Source of the DNA: Acidimicrobiia bacterium | GTDB lineage: Bacteria; Actinomycetota; Acidimicrobiia; Acidimicrobiales; Aldehydirespiratoraceae | Direction: 5' to 3' | DNA length: 47,206 nucleotides | NCBI GenBank assembly: GCA_003231645.1 | Contig: QIIW01000037.1 | Coordinates: 1 to 47,206 of the forward strand | Shown: positions 34,446 through 42,871 of the stretch, piece by piece | Position numbering within the stretch: the first letter of the stretch is position 1 | Layout of the letters: every line of letters begins with the position of its first letter | Notes under the pieces: model-generated | What the model was told of the DNA's origin: nothing | What the model saw: the letters and a program-made list of their open reading frames with translations, nothing else | Database searches by the model: none | Position numbers and translations under genes: made by a program

Positions 34446-36005
34446 TCAGTCCCAGGTTGCGGTGATCCACCACCGACCGCCTTCGAGTGCCACGAGATGG
34501 GCCACTCCATCGGTGGTGAGCACCTGGAATCGGGCGCAACGCCGGTACGAGTCGGGGTCCCACCATCGCTCCTCGACCGGCCACGGGCCCGCCCATGCCC
34601 CGATCTCTGCCGACTTGGCACCCATCACCAACCGGACCGGCCGATCGGACACCTCCCCACGGCCCGAGACCCCAACCGTCCGGCCGGCCCGATCGAGCAA
34701 TTCGATCCCGACCGGGGTGACCGGCACGCCGGCCGGTGACGGGCACGGCAGCCCGCCCGGCCACGGAGCCGGATCACGCGACTCGGGTTCGACCGACCGG
34801 CCCCGCAGCTCGACCGTGGCCGCCGACACCAGAACGATCTGCTGGTCGGTGCCACGGCCACCCCGTAGTTCGGGAACCATCACCGAGTCGATTCCGAGCT
34901 GCCCCTGCAGGCGGGCCGCCACCCGGGCCGCACGCCCGTCGGCCTCGGTCTCGCCGCCCCAGAAACCGAGTTGTCGGCCATGGGCCGGGACCACCTCGTC
35001 GGGCACCAGCGCCAGACGGGATATGGCGCCGCTCGGCCGCGACGCCGCCGAACCGTTGAGCCAACCGTCGAGCTGCCATCTGACCCGGTCGGCCACCGCG
35101 GCCGCGCTCAGCGCTCCCTCGTGACGCCACAACCGCGAGAGCGTCTCGCCGTGTTCGGTCTCGACCTCAATCCCCACCCTCACACAGGCCACCCCTTCGG
35201 CGCTGAGACGATCATGGAGTCCCTCGGCCAGCCCGCGAGCGCGAAACGCCACCCGATCGACACGATCGGCGGGCGGGTCGATATCGGTGGAAACCGACCA
35301 GTCGGGGCGGAGGGGACGAGCCTCGGGAGGACGCGGATCGAGACCCGATGCCAACCGGTGGGCCTCGATCCCGGCCGAACCGAAGCGGGCGATGACGCTC
35401 GCCGACGGCAACGCCGCGAACAAACCCAGTGTGGTGATGCCCAACCTGATGAGAACGTCGCACAACCCGGGACGTTCGAGAACCGTGACCGACATCGGAG
35501 CGAGGAACCTGCCGACCGTCCCGGGGGCGACCGAGCGAACGGGGTCGGCGAGCCGGGCCGCCAATCCTGCGGCGAAGCGGCCGTCGGCCACTCCGATCCG
35601 CACATCGGTACGACCCCCCACCACCTCGGCCATCCGTTGCACGACCCCTTTGACGACGGCTTCGTCACCGCCGAAATATCTCGATGGTCCCCCCATCGCG
35701 AACGCGCATGTGCCGGGGCGGAGAACTTCGATACGTGGGGTGAGGTCGTCGAGCGAGGCCAGAACCGGCTCGAAGCAGCGGGCCTCGACCGCTTCGTCGC
35801 GGGCCACCACATCGAGATCGGTGCACACCCCCTGAGCGGCCCGACGCCTCTGCCCGCGCGTCACACCCGCGGCCCGGGCGGCCGGGCTGGCGGCCACGAC
35901 CCGGTTGGCGGCCATCACCGCCACCCGCTGATCGAGACTGCGTCCCATGGCCACCACCGGCCAGTCGGGGCACCAGGCGACAAGGGTCCGCGCCGGATCG
36001 TCCAT
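34446..36005 (-). CDS. imuB: ImuB, catalytically inactive Y-family polymerase of the SOS mutasome
   Basis: A 519-aa Y-family homologue that links DnaE2 to the sliding clamp in ImuA'-ImuB-DnaE2 translesion synthesis. The N-terminus reads LVAWCPDWPVVA where active Y polymerases have the metal-binding aspartates, as expected for ImuB. The finger/palm and little-finger regions follow (SVIARFGSAGIEAHRLASGLD). A clamp-binding motif, QLGFWG, is at residues 345-350, close to the QLPLWG of mycobacterial ImuB. The C-terminal domain is the adapter region. The gene starts two bases after the imuA' stop, so the pair is co-translated. It is expressed from the imuA' LexA-regulated promoter. Confidence 0.95.
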   Translation of the reverse strand: MDDPARTLVAWCPDWPVVAMGRSLDQRVAVMAANRVVAASPAARAAGVTRGQRRRAAQGVCTDLDVVARDEAVEARCFEPVLASLDDLTPRIEVLRPGTCAFAMGGPSRYFGGDEAVVKGVVQRMAEVVGGRTDVRIGVADGRFAAGLAARLADPVRSVAPGTVGRFLAPMSVTVLERPGLCDVLIRLGITTLGLFAALPSASVIARFGSAGIEAHRLASGLDPRPPEARPLRPDWSVSTDIDPPADRVDRVAFRARGLAEGLHDRLSAEGVACVRVGIEVETEHGETLSRLWRHEGALSAAAVADRVRWQLDGWLNGSAASRPSGAISRLALVPDEVVPAHGRQLGFWGGETEADGRAARVAARLQGQLGIDSVMVPELRGGRGTDQQIVLVSAATVELRGRSVEPESRDPAPWPGGLPCPSPAGVPVTPVGIELLDRAGRTVGVSGRGEVSDRPVRLVMGAKSAEIGAWAGPWPVEERWWDPDSYRRCARFQVLTTDGVAHLVALEGGRWWITATWD

Positions 36006-36007
36006 GT

Positions 36008-36709
36008 TCAGACCCCCCTCAGCTTCGCCACCGGGGCCAACCCCACGGGCTGGGGGGCACCGGTGGGGCCGGGCAGGAACAGCTCACTCGATCGGGGGCT
36101 CGCCGATGCCCCCCTGCCATCGGCCCTCACCTCGACCCGACGTCGACGCAGGATCCCGTGGCCATCACCGAGCCCCTCCCACTCGGATGCCACGACCTGC
36201 AGCCTTACGTCGGCACCGACCGACCGGCTCGCCGACCCCGATGCCCCCACCCGGACGAGCACCGACCCGCGCTCACGCAGCCTGGCGGTGAGCCGACGCA
36301 GATCACCGTCGCCGCAACGACGTCCGCCGGCCGCCACGATCACGTCGACCGAACCGATCAGGGCGGCCACGATGCTCGCCCACGACCCGGGGGTGGGCGG
36401 CCCGACCACGAACAGCCGATTGAGGGCCAGCCCCGCTTCGCCCGCGGCCATGAGCCCGACGGATGGCATCCCGACCAGCGCCGTCCACGAACCCGCAGCG
36501 GAAGGCCCGGCGGCCAGTGCCAACGCCAGTGAGGTCGCCCCCGGCCCCTGAACCTCGACGGTGGATCCCCGCCTGATCGCAGCACCCGGGAGAAGCGCTT
36601 CGAGCACCGGGAGAACCGGGAGGGTCTGCTCGTGGGCCGGGACCAACGGCGAGACCAGCCGGGTGGCCTGAGCGATAATGGCCGCGGCCTCTGATCCGGA
36701 CGATGTCAT
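36008..36709 (-). CDS. imuA: ImuA', RecA-like partner of the SOS mutasome
   Basis: A 233-aa protein of the actinobacterial ImuA' type, a RecA-related factor needed for DnaE2-dependent mutagenesis. The fold is recognisable from STVEVQGPGATSLALALAAG, but the P-loop lacks the usual GKT, so ATP binding is doubtful, as in other ImuA' proteins. Following strands include GSWTALVGMPSVG and VDVIVAAGGRRCG. The assignment also rests on position, directly ahead of imuB with a LexA box in its promoter. The ATG at 36709 lies 6 nt after GATACT, whose first base is part of the SOS box, so the transcript may be leaderless. Confidence 0.9.
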   Translation of the reverse strand: MTSSGSEAAAIIAQATRLVSPLVPAHEQTLPVLPVLEALLPGAAIRRGSTVEVQGPGATSLALALAAGPSAAGSWTALVGMPSVGLMAAGEAGLALNRLFVVGPPTPGSWASIVAALIGSVDVIVAAGGRRCGDGDLRRLTARLRERGSVLVRVGASGSASRSVGADVRLQVVASEWEGLGDGHGILRRRRVEVRADGRGASASPRSSELFLPGPTGAPQPVGLAPVAKLRGV

Positions 36710-36715
36710 TCATCC

Positions 36716-36721
36716 AGTATC
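36716..36721 (-). promoter_or_regulatory. -10 box (GATACT) of imuA'-imuB
   Basis: GATACT on the minus strand ends 6 nt before the imuA' ATG. Its first base is the last base of the LexA box. Confidence 0.45.
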
Positions 36722-36734
36722 GAACATGTGTTCG
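36721..36734. promoter_or_regulatory. LexA (SOS) box of imuA'-imuB
   Basis: CGAAC-ATGT-GTTCG, preceded by T, matches the SOS consensus TCGAAC-N4-GTTCGA in all but the last base. It fills the gap between the imuA' promoter and the stop codon of the upstream acyltransferase gene (36736-36738). Confidence 0.88.
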
Positions 36735-36735
36735 C

Positions 36736-38679
36736 CTATGGCAAGGACGGGAACAACGGCACCACGAAGTCGGCCACGACCGCCACCGCTCCGTCGGCCT
36801 CACTGAAGTGAATACCATCGGGGCGGTCGTAGCGCTCCGGGTCCGACTCGACCGCGGCGGCGATGTCGAGCAGGATCACGCTCTTGGGATGCGCCGATGC
36901 CACCGATCTCACGATCTCGTTGTAGGCCGCCACGCGCTCGGACCGGTCGACGATCTTCGACGCCGAGTCGGGGATCACGACCGGACCATCGGCCAGCGTC
37001 ACCAGGATGGTCACCGCCCCCCGATCCTCGGCCTCGACGACCCAGGCGTCGTAGCGGTCCATGAGTGCCGCACGAAGGCGCGGATCGATGATCGACAGCC
37101 ACACACCGGGCTCCCCCACCGGCTGGTGGTCGGCGATGGCCATACCGTGGTCCATCATCAACACCACGTCGATCGGTGTGCTGCCTCCGACCGACGAATC
37201 ACCATCGAGCCGGGCATGGTCGTCGATCAGCGAGCCAACCGACGGTCGGCAGTACGCGGCGGGCACGAACCCGTCGGGTTTGGTGCTGAACCTCAGATTC
37301 CACTCTTCGGACCGATCGAACATCGGGGAGCACCCGGACAGTGCCTTGCCGACCAGTTCCCCCGACCGTGAAGCCACAAAGGCCTCCAACGCGGGCTGGA
37401 GCGAGTGCGCCGTCGAATCTCCGACCACGAGCATGTGGGGCGACACCGGGAGTGTAGGTGTCACCGGCTCGGTGGACGGCGTCTCGGCGACATCGGCCGC
37501 TGCCGAAACAACGGCGGGCGTCGTGGCCGGAACCGCCACGGTGGTTGTCGGCCGTACGGCGGCACTCGGCGCGGCCACGGTGGTCGTCGTGGTGATCGCC
37601 TGTTGCAGGGCGGCGGCAACGTCGGGTTGTTGTGGCTTCACGAACGAGAGTCCTGCCACCGAAACTGCCACACCGGCGACGCCGGCGAGGACGAGGCGGA
37701 GCGGCACCACCCCCCTGCGAACCGGCGATTCGATGATCCGGTGGCTCAGCTCCGCCAGAGCGAGCGTGACGGCCACGACGACGACCGGCGACCAGTCGGT
37801 CAGCTCTATGAGGGGAACGTGGAACAGGTAGATCGCATATGACCTCGCCCCCACCCAGACCAGGACAGGATGCGACAGCACCGAGGCGAACCGCCCCTCG
37901 GTCGTGGCGGCAGCCAGCAGAGCCACCCACACCAGAGATACCGCCGGCAGGAACCAGGTGAAAATGATTCGGTTGTTGTCGGCGACGGTCGCGAGAACGA
38001 CCACGGCGACGATCGCCGCGGGTGCGCCGGCCCTCACCAACCACCGCGGCGCCGCCCGGCCGCGATAGATCCTCACCCCGAGCCATGCCCCGGCCAACAC
38101 CTCGACAAGGCGAACAGGGGTCGCCAGATAGGCGTCAGGCGAACCCCACCACAAGGCGATCCCGGCCCCGACCACGGCGACCGCGATCCAGCCGGCCTTC
38201 TTGATGCCCAGCCACGCGATCAGCAGCGGAGCGACGAGATACATCTGCTCCTCGATCGAAAGTGACCAGATGTGGCCGAGCGGTTCGATGACGGTACCGA
38301 AGCGTTCGGCGTAGGTGACCGGCGAGGTCATGTCGTGCCAGTTGGCGACGTATGCGACCCCGGCCAGGGCCTGAATTGCCACGCGGCGCAACGATTCGAC
38401 ATCGATCACCGACACGACGACGGTTGTGGCGAGAAGCGTGACCATGAGCGCGGGTCCGAGCCGTCGGATTCGTCTGGTCCAGAATCGCACCAGATCGACA
38501 CGACCCGTGGTCTCACGTTCGATCGCCAACTGCCCCACGATCAGGAAACCCGAGATGGCGAAGAAAAGGCTGACGCCGAGGAATCCTCCGGGCAGCAGGC
38601 GTTCGTCGAGGTGGTAGATCACCACCGCAGCGACAGCCAGCCCTCTCAGCCCGTCGAGTGCGGGCCACCACTTCCTCAT
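36736..38679 (-). CDS. Acyltransferase-3 / SGNH (OafA-like) membrane protein
   Basis: A 647-aa protein. The first 340 residues form a multi-helix acyltransferase-3 domain with the catalytic His in VVIYHLDERL (residue 23) and FAISGFLIVGQL after it. HIWSLSIEEQMYL is a family hallmark. A linker rich in Thr, Val, Pro and Ala spans about 365-410. The C-terminal extracellular SGNH domain begins at LVVGDSTAHSL and ends near DGIHFSEADGA. Such proteins O-acetylate cell-surface polysaccharides or peptidoglycan. I start at 38679 because GAGGG lies a few bases ahead; an ATG 23 codons upstream is also open. Its stop is two bases from the imuA' LexA box. Confidence 0.9.
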   Translation of the reverse strand: MRKWWPALDGLRGLAVAAVVIYHLDERLLPGGFLGVSLFFAISGFLIVGQLAIERETTGRVDLVRFWTRRIRRLGPALMVTLLATTVVVSVIDVESLRRVAIQALAGVAYVANWHDMTSPVTYAERFGTVIEPLGHIWSLSIEEQMYLVAPLLIAWLGIKKAGWIAVAVVGAGIALWWGSPDAYLATPVRLVEVLAGAWLGVRIYRGRAAPRWLVRAGAPAAIVAVVVLATVADNNRIIFTWFLPAVSLVWVALLAAATTEGRFASVLSHPVLVWVGARSYAIYLFHVPLIELTDWSPVVVVAVTLALAELSHRIIESPVRRGVVPLRLVLAGVAGVAVSVAGLSFVKPQQPDVAAALQQAITTTTTVAAPSAAVRPTTTVAVPATTPAVVSAAADVAETPSTEPVTPTLPVSPHMLVVGDSTAHSLQPALEAFVASRSGELVGKALSGCSPMFDRSEEWNLRFSTKPDGFVPAAYCRPSVGSLIDDHARLDGDSSVGGSTPIDVVLMMDHGMAIADHQPVGEPGVWLSIIDPRLRAALMDRYDAWVVEAEDRGAVTILVTLADGPVVIPDSASKIVDRSERVAAYNEIVRSVASAHPKSVILLDIAAAVESDPERYDRPDGIHFSEADGAVAVVADFVVPLFPSLP

Positions 38680-38783
38680 ATATGCCCTCGGCAGATTCGG
38701 CGATGCTACCTCCGCGCCGCCGCCCACCGCCGCGCCGGCGACGGACACGGAATCATTCGGGGCGAAGGTGGGTTGACGATGGC

Positions 38784-39098
38784 GTGCAGATCGATGTGAC
38801 AGAGAAGGCCGCGGCCTTGATCCGACGCCGGGGCGGCGCGGCCGTCATCGACCTCCTCGAACCATTCGGTTGAGGCAAGAGATTCGAGGTGTCGGTCGAC
38901 GCCCACACCGAAGGCCGCAAACTCGACGGTTACCGTCGACACAGGGTCGGCGATGGCCTGAAGGTTCTGGTCGACCCCGACCTCCACCACCTGCCGGTAG
39001 AGGTGCTGGTGGTCACCGGTGGGATTCTCGGCCGTTCGCTCGACGCCCGCATCGCAGGCATCGACGGCGCTCCGTGCCCGATCGAGATTCTGCGCTGA
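38784..39098 (+). CDS. Probable selenoprotein of the HesB/IscA-like family (in-frame TGA = Sec30)
   Basis: A 104-residue frame, GTG 38784 to TGA 39098, with one internal TGA at codon 30. Before the TGA it reads MQIDVTEKAAALIRRRGGAA and then VIDLLEPFG. After it comes GKRFEVSVDAHTEG, then GDGLKVLVDPDLHHLPVEVLV. The beginning and the D-G-x-K-V-x-V-D-P motif are those of the IscA/HesB fold, so both sides of the TGA belong to one protein. A hairpin 14 nt after the TGA has a 6-bp stem and a GGUC loop, the form of a bacterial SECIS. HesB-like selenoproteins are known from bacterial genomes. Alternatives are a nonsense pseudogene or two short genes. The start is uncertain: no tight Shine-Dalgarno sequence, GAAGGTGGG at 12-20 nt. 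Function is probably redox or Fe-S related. Confidence 0.7.
38888..38903 (+). promoter_or_regulatory. Candidate SECIS hairpin
   Basis: GGUGUC (38888-38893) pairs with GACGCC (38898-38903) with one G-U wobble, closing a GGUC loop (38894-38897). The loop begins 20 nt after the UGA at 38871-38873. E. coli fdhF has a GGUC-containing loop at nearly the same distance. A wider pairing, GGUGU with ACACC (38905-38909), is also possible. Confidence 0.65.
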
Positions 39099-40199
39099 TC
39101 AGACCGCCACCGGTGTGGTCGACACATCGAGCTTGGCGTGATCGAGTTCGGGTAGCACGTACCGGGCGAACAGCTCGCATTCGACCGCGTGGGGGTACCC
39201 GGACAGGACAAACGCATCCATGCCCACGACCGCCAGGTCGAGGATGGTGTCACGGACCTGATCGGGGTCTCCCACGATCGCCGCTCCGGCGCCGCTGCGA
39301 GCCCGTCCCACCCCGGTCCAGAGGTGACGTGAGACGTATCCCTCGTCATCGGCACCCTCGCGCAGTTCGGCCTGACGGTTGACTCCGGCGCTCAACGAAT
39401 CGAGCGATCGGGCACGGATCACCGCTCCCTCCACGGCGTCGAGACGCGAGACCAGGCGACGGGCCGCGGCGCGCGCTTCGTCCTCGGTCTCGCGCACGAT
39501 CACGTGTGATCGCCATCCGTACTTCAACGATCGGCCGAATCCAGCGGCTCGTGCGTCCATGTCGGCCTTGACCTCGGCCACCTTCTCCGGCAGGTCGGGC
39601 CACATCAGGAACACGTCGGCCCCACGCGCCGCACACTCTCGAGCCGCGGGTGACAGCCCGCCGAAATAGAAGGGCGGGCCGCCGGCGATCTCTTCGACGA
39701 TACGAGGGGGGTCGAGAGTGAGATCGACGAAGTCGCCGTGGAAATCGACCGCACGCCCGTCGAGCAGTTCGCGGATCACGAACATCAACTCGGTTGAGCG
39801 GCGGTAGCGGGGTTCGGAGTCGAGCTTCTCCCCGGGCACGTCGCTGGAGATGATGTTGACGGCCAGACGCCCCTCGGCGATCTGTTGCAGGCTCGCCACC
39901 TGACGCACCACCTGAGGGGCCACGAGCTCACCCATGCGGATGGCGAGCAGGAGCCTGATCTGTTCGGTGGCCGGGGCGACCGCCGCCGCGAACGTCGTGT
40001 TGTCGACGCCGAGCCCGTAGCCGGAGGGAAGAAGCACGTTGTCGAAGCCGTGGCGGTCGGCGGAGACGACGATGTCTCGGCAGTGAAGCCATGAGCTGCG
40101 CAACGCAGGATCGGGAACGCCGAGGAATTCGTAGTCGTCGTCGCAGAGGGCCGAGAACCATGCGACCTCGAGGGGGCGGCCTGGTGATTGGTCACTCAT
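39099..40199 (-). CDS. LLM-class flavin-dependent monooxygenase (SsuD-like)
   Basis: A 366-aa luciferase-fold monooxygenase closest in layout to FMNH2-dependent alkanesulfonate monooxygenase SsuD. LEVAWFSALCDDDYEFLG at the start, RLLLAIRMGELVAPQVVRQ, GRLAVNIISSDVPGEK and GGPPFYFGGLSPAARECAA, and IVGDPDQVRDTILDLAVVGMDAFVLSGYP near the end all match that branch. Substrates of relatives include sulfonates and other organosulfur or heterocyclic compounds. No FMN reductase or ABC sulfonate transporter is adjacent, so the substrate stays open. Its stop abuts the selenoprotein stop (TGATCA) in a tail-to-tail arrangement. It diverges from the Gfo/Idh/MocA gene. Confidence 0.87.
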   Translation of the reverse strand: MSDQSPGRPLEVAWFSALCDDDYEFLGVPDPALRSSWLHCRDIVVSADRHGFDNVLLPSGYGLGVDNTTFAAAVAPATEQIRLLLAIRMGELVAPQVVRQVASLQQIAEGRLAVNIISSDVPGEKLDSEPRYRRSTELMFVIRELLDGRAVDFHGDFVDLTLDPPRIVEEIAGGPPFYFGGLSPAARECAARGADVFLMWPDLPEKVAEVKADMDARAAGFGRSLKYGWRSHVIVRETEDEARAAARRLVSRLDAVEGAVIRARSLDSLSAGVNRQAELREGADDEGYVSRHLWTGVGRARSGAGAAIVGDPDQVRDTILDLAVVGMDAFVLSGYPHAVECELFARYVLPELDHAKLDVSTTPVAV

Positions 40200-40265
40200 G
40201 GCAGTGGGATACCTTCCGAATCCTCCGACAGGAGATGAGGCTCGATGTCGAGGAGGGTGTCCGGC

Positions 40266-40331
40266 ATGGACCGTACAGTACCCGCGGCGCCGCGCACGGG
40301 GCGTCCCGAAGGGAGTGCACGTGGCAAGTGA
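40266..40331 (+). other. Possible leader ORF (21 codons) overlapping the oxidoreductase start
   Basis: ATG 40266 to TGA 40331 with a strong AGGAGGG (40251-40257) 8 nt ahead. It reads MDRTVPAAPRTGRPEGSARGK and runs 11 bp past the GTG at 40321 in another frame. An ATG at 40245 is in the same frame. It may couple or regulate translation, or be chance. No attenuation hairpin was recognised. Confidence 0.25.
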
Positions 40332-41409
40332 CGAGGTTCGCTACGGAGTGATCGGCACCGGCCTGATGGGAATCGAACACATCGAGAATCTCAAGGCTCT
40401 CGACGGCGCGGTGGTCACTGCGATCTGTGATACCCACGTTCCCTCGATCGAGGCTGCCAAGGCGGCGCTCGCCGACGGACCGACGCCGGCGGTGTTCACC
40501 GACCACCGTGACCTGATCGGGTCGGGCACCTGCGACGCGGTCGTGATCGCCACGCCCAACAATCTCCACGTCGAGCCGTTGCTCGACGTACTCGCCACTG
40601 ATCTGCACGTACTGGTCGAGAAGCCGTTGTGCACCACGATCGACGACTGTCGGGCCGTCGTCGAGGCCGGCCGCCATCACCGAGGTGTTGCCTGGGTCGG
40701 CCTCGAATACCGCTACATGCCGCCGGTTGCCCGCCTCATCGACGAGGTCCGCGGCGGCACGGTCGGGAAACTGCGGATGCTGTCGATTCGGGAGCACCGC
40801 TACCCGTTCCTGGCGAAAGTCGACAACTGGAACCGGTTTTCCGACAACACCGGCGGAACGCTGGTGGAGAAATGCTGCCACTACTTCGACCTCATGAACC
40901 ACATGGTGGGCACACGACCGTTGCGCGTCATGGCCTCGGGCGGCCAGGACGTCAACCACCTCGACGAGTACCACGACGGCCGTCGCAGCGACATTCTCGA
41001 CAACGCCTACGTGATCGTCGAATACGATGGCGGCGTACGCGCCATGCTCGACCTCTGCATGTTCGCCGAGGCCACCAAGAATCAGGAGGAGTTGGTCGCG
41101 GTGGGCGATTCCGGCAAGGTCGAGGCGCTCATCCCCGAGTCGGTGATCCGTATCGGCCGCCGCGGCCGGCACTTCATCGGTGAGGTGGAGGAGTACCACG
41201 TCGACGACGACCGCATCCGCTACTCCGGATATCACCACGGATCGTCCTATCTCGAACATTGCGGCCTCCTCCACGCGATTCGCACCGACAGCGAGCCGCT
41301 GGTCACGCTGGAGGACGGAATGTGGGGTGTGGTCGTCGGTGCGGCCGCCCACCGGTCAATCGACGAGCAGCGGGCGGTCCGCATCTCGGAGATGTTGGCG
41401 GCCGACTGA
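40321..41409 (+). CDS. Gfo/Idh/MocA family NAD(P)-dependent oxidoreductase
   Basis: A 362-aa dehydrogenase of the inositol-dehydrogenase-like superfamily, whose members oxidise sugars, inositols or related polyols. The Rossmann motif VIGTGLMG and EHIENLKALDG are at the N-terminus, with AVVIATPNNLH and HVLVEKPL (the EKP motif) after it. The C-terminal substrate domain contains NTGGTLVEKCCHYFDL and SYLEHCGLLHAIRTD. GTG at 40321 is well supported by AAGGGAG 6 nt upstream. It shares orientation with the lipoprotein and the corrinoid operon that follow, but each has its own gap and promoter-like box, so a functional link is only suggested. Confidence 0.9.
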   Translation: MASDEVRYGVIGTGLMGIEHIENLKALDGAVVTAICDTHVPSIEAAKAALADGPTPAVFTDHRDLIGSGTCDAVVIATPNNLHVEPLLDVLATDLHVLVEKPLCTTIDDCRAVVEAGRHHRGVAWVGLEYRYMPPVARLIDEVRGGTVGKLRMLSIREHRYPFLAKVDNWNRFSDNTGGTLVEKCCHYFDLMNHMVGTRPLRVMASGGQDVNHLDEYHDGRRSDILDNAYVIVEYDGGVRAMLDLCMFAEATKNQEELVAVGDSGKVEALIPESVIRIGRRGRHFIGEVEEYHVDDDRIRYSGYHHGSSYLEHCGLLHAIRTDSEPLVTLEDGMWGVVVGAAAHRSIDEQRAVRISEMLAAD

Positions 41410-41452
41410 CCCGAGGCCGGCCGAAGCCATCCCATAGCGGACGCGCCGCCAC

Positions 41453-41458
41453 TACGTT
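41453..41458 (+). promoter_or_regulatory. Putative leaderless -10 box (TACGTT) of the lipoprotein gene
   Basis: TACGTT ends 6 nt before the ATG at 41465; no Shine-Dalgarno sequence is seen. Confidence 0.4.
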
Positions 41459-41464
41459 TCGCCC

Positions 41465-42754
41465 ATGCGATCAACGAAGTTCCCGGCCGTTGTCGCAACG
41501 GTCGCGCTCCTGGCCGCGGCCTGCAGCTCGGGCGGAGTGCCATCGGCCGTCGTGTCGAGCCGGCCCCACACCCTGGCCGACACCCCGGGGAAGATCGCCA
41601 CCGCCGGAGCCGACGGATTCCACCTGCTCGAGGCCGACTCCACAAGCCTGGCATCACCCGATGTGGGCGATGTCGTCACCCAGCCGACATGGTCGCGCGA
41701 CGGCAGCCGGGTAATCATGTCGACCCGATCACGGGGTGTGTCGAAGACCGCCGTCATCGACGGGGCCACCGGGGAGGTGTTGGCATCCGTCGAATCCGAG
41801 CGGCCCTACTTCTTCTTCTCGTGGAGCCACGACGGCACCCGTATCGCCGCCTTGGGCCCCGGCGCCGTCGGCACCACCCTCGATCTGCTCGACTCGGACG
41901 GAAACCTGGTTGCCGACTCTCTCGCCTCCGGCGGATCGGTCTATGTGGCCTGGGAGCCCGATGGGGCCGACCTGCTGGTGCACAGCGATGACGACCTCTC
42001 GCTGATCACGCCCGACCTGACCATCTCATCCCTCGGCACCGTGGGCCGGTTCTTCCTTGCGCCGTCGTGGGTCCCCGCCACCCGCGATGTTCTCGTGGTG
42101 ATGCCATCACCGTCCGACGCCCGCCTGGTCAGGCTCGATGTCGACGCCAGACGCGACGATCCGAAGGTCGAGCCACTCGCCGATCTGGGGTCGACCCGGG
42201 GTGTCGCGTCGGTGGTGGTCGACCCATCGGGCAACCTCGCCGCCCTGCTCCACACCGGCCCGGGTGGTTCACCGGCTCAGGACGCGACGATCACGACGTC
42301 CCATCGGCCGTCGGGCTCAGGCATGGTCGTCGCCGTCGACCGCCGGGTCCGGATACCGACGGCAGCGGTCGAAATGGTCGACCTCGCCAACGGCAGCCGC
42401 ACACCGATCACCGACCAGGTGCCGCTGTGGGGCGAGTGGAGCCCCGACGGCCGAAACCTGCTCGTGGCAACGTTCGATCCGGCCACGAGGCAGGGCATGT
42501 GGTCGACCTGGGACGGCAGGAGACTCACCCGACTCACCGGTTTCCTGCCCACCACCACGTTCCTCCGGCGATACCTGCTCTTCTCCGACCAGTACGTCGA
42601 GCAACCCCGTCTCTGGGCGCCCGATGGCACTGCCTTCACCTACGCGGCCCGCAATGGTTCCAATGACGACGCCGTGTTCATCATGGGCCTCGATCCGACC
42701 GCCGGGCCGATCGAACTCGATGCCGCGTCGGTCGGCTTCTGGAGCCCGGGCTGA
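41465..42754 (+). CDS. Lipoprotein with TolB/WD40-like propeller repeats
   Basis: A 429-aa exported protein. The signal peptide ends in VALLAAACSSGG with a cysteine that suits lipid attachment (Cys20). The mature part repeats a pattern of about 40-50 residues with W-S-x-D-G-x-R-I/V-type strands: TWSRDGSRVIMST, SWSHDGTRIAAL, VAWEPDGADLLVH, GEWSPDGRNLLVA and LWAPDGTAFTYA. This is the PD40/TolB-type propeller signature, usually a protein- or ligand-binding scaffold rather than an enzyme. A threonine-containing Pro/Ser region follows the cysteine. Partner and role are unknown. It lies between the oxidoreductase and the corrinoid operon without overlap. Confidence 0.8.
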   Translation: MRSTKFPAVVATVALLAAACSSGGVPSAVVSSRPHTLADTPGKIATAGADGFHLLEADSTSLASPDVGDVVTQPTWSRDGSRVIMSTRSRGVSKTAVIDGATGEVLASVESERPYFFFSWSHDGTRIAALGPGAVGTTLDLLDSDGNLVADSLASGGSVYVAWEPDGADLLVHSDDDLSLITPDLTISSLGTVGRFFLAPSWVPATRDVLVVMPSPSDARLVRLDVDARRDDPKVEPLADLGSTRGVASVVVDPSGNLAALLHTGPGGSPAQDATITTSHRPSGSGMVVAVDRRVRIPTAAVEMVDLANGSRTPITDQVPLWGEWSPDGRNLLVATFDPATRQGMWSTWDGRRLTRLTGFLPTTTFLRRYLLFSDQYVEQPRLWAPDGTAFTYAARNGSNDDAVFIMGLDPTAGPIELDAASVGFWSPG

Positions 42755-42858
42755 TGCGTCGACGGGCACCGGTTCGCGGCTGGACAGCGACCCGGGAGCT
42801 GCCGACGCCTCGCTCCTGTCGCGTCGGGCCGTATTTCCCCCCGCCCGGCTCCGCCCAC

Positions 42859-42864
42859 TAGCTT
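42859..42864 (+). promoter_or_regulatory. Putative leaderless -10 box (TAGCTT) of the corrinoid operon
   Basis: TAGCTT ends 7 nt before the ATG at 42872. No Shine-Dalgarno sequence and no cobalamin-riboswitch pattern was recognised in the 117-bp gap upstream. Confidence 0.4.
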
Positions 42865-42871
42865 CGCGCCC

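Noticed and set aside
34446..36005. ImuB as an active Y-family polymerase
   Set aside because: The metal-binding aspartates at the N-terminus are missing and the mutasome context is clear.
38871..38873. Stop codon that would split the HesB-like gene into two short genes or a pseudogene
   Set aside because: The frame is the same on both sides, the protein reads as one fold and a SECIS-like hairpin follows, so selenocysteine is preferred. The pseudogene reading remains the main alternative.
42755..42871. Cobalamin riboswitch upstream of the corrinoid operon
   Set aside because: The gap is only 117 bp and no B12-box-like element was recognised; a short leaderless promoter fits better.
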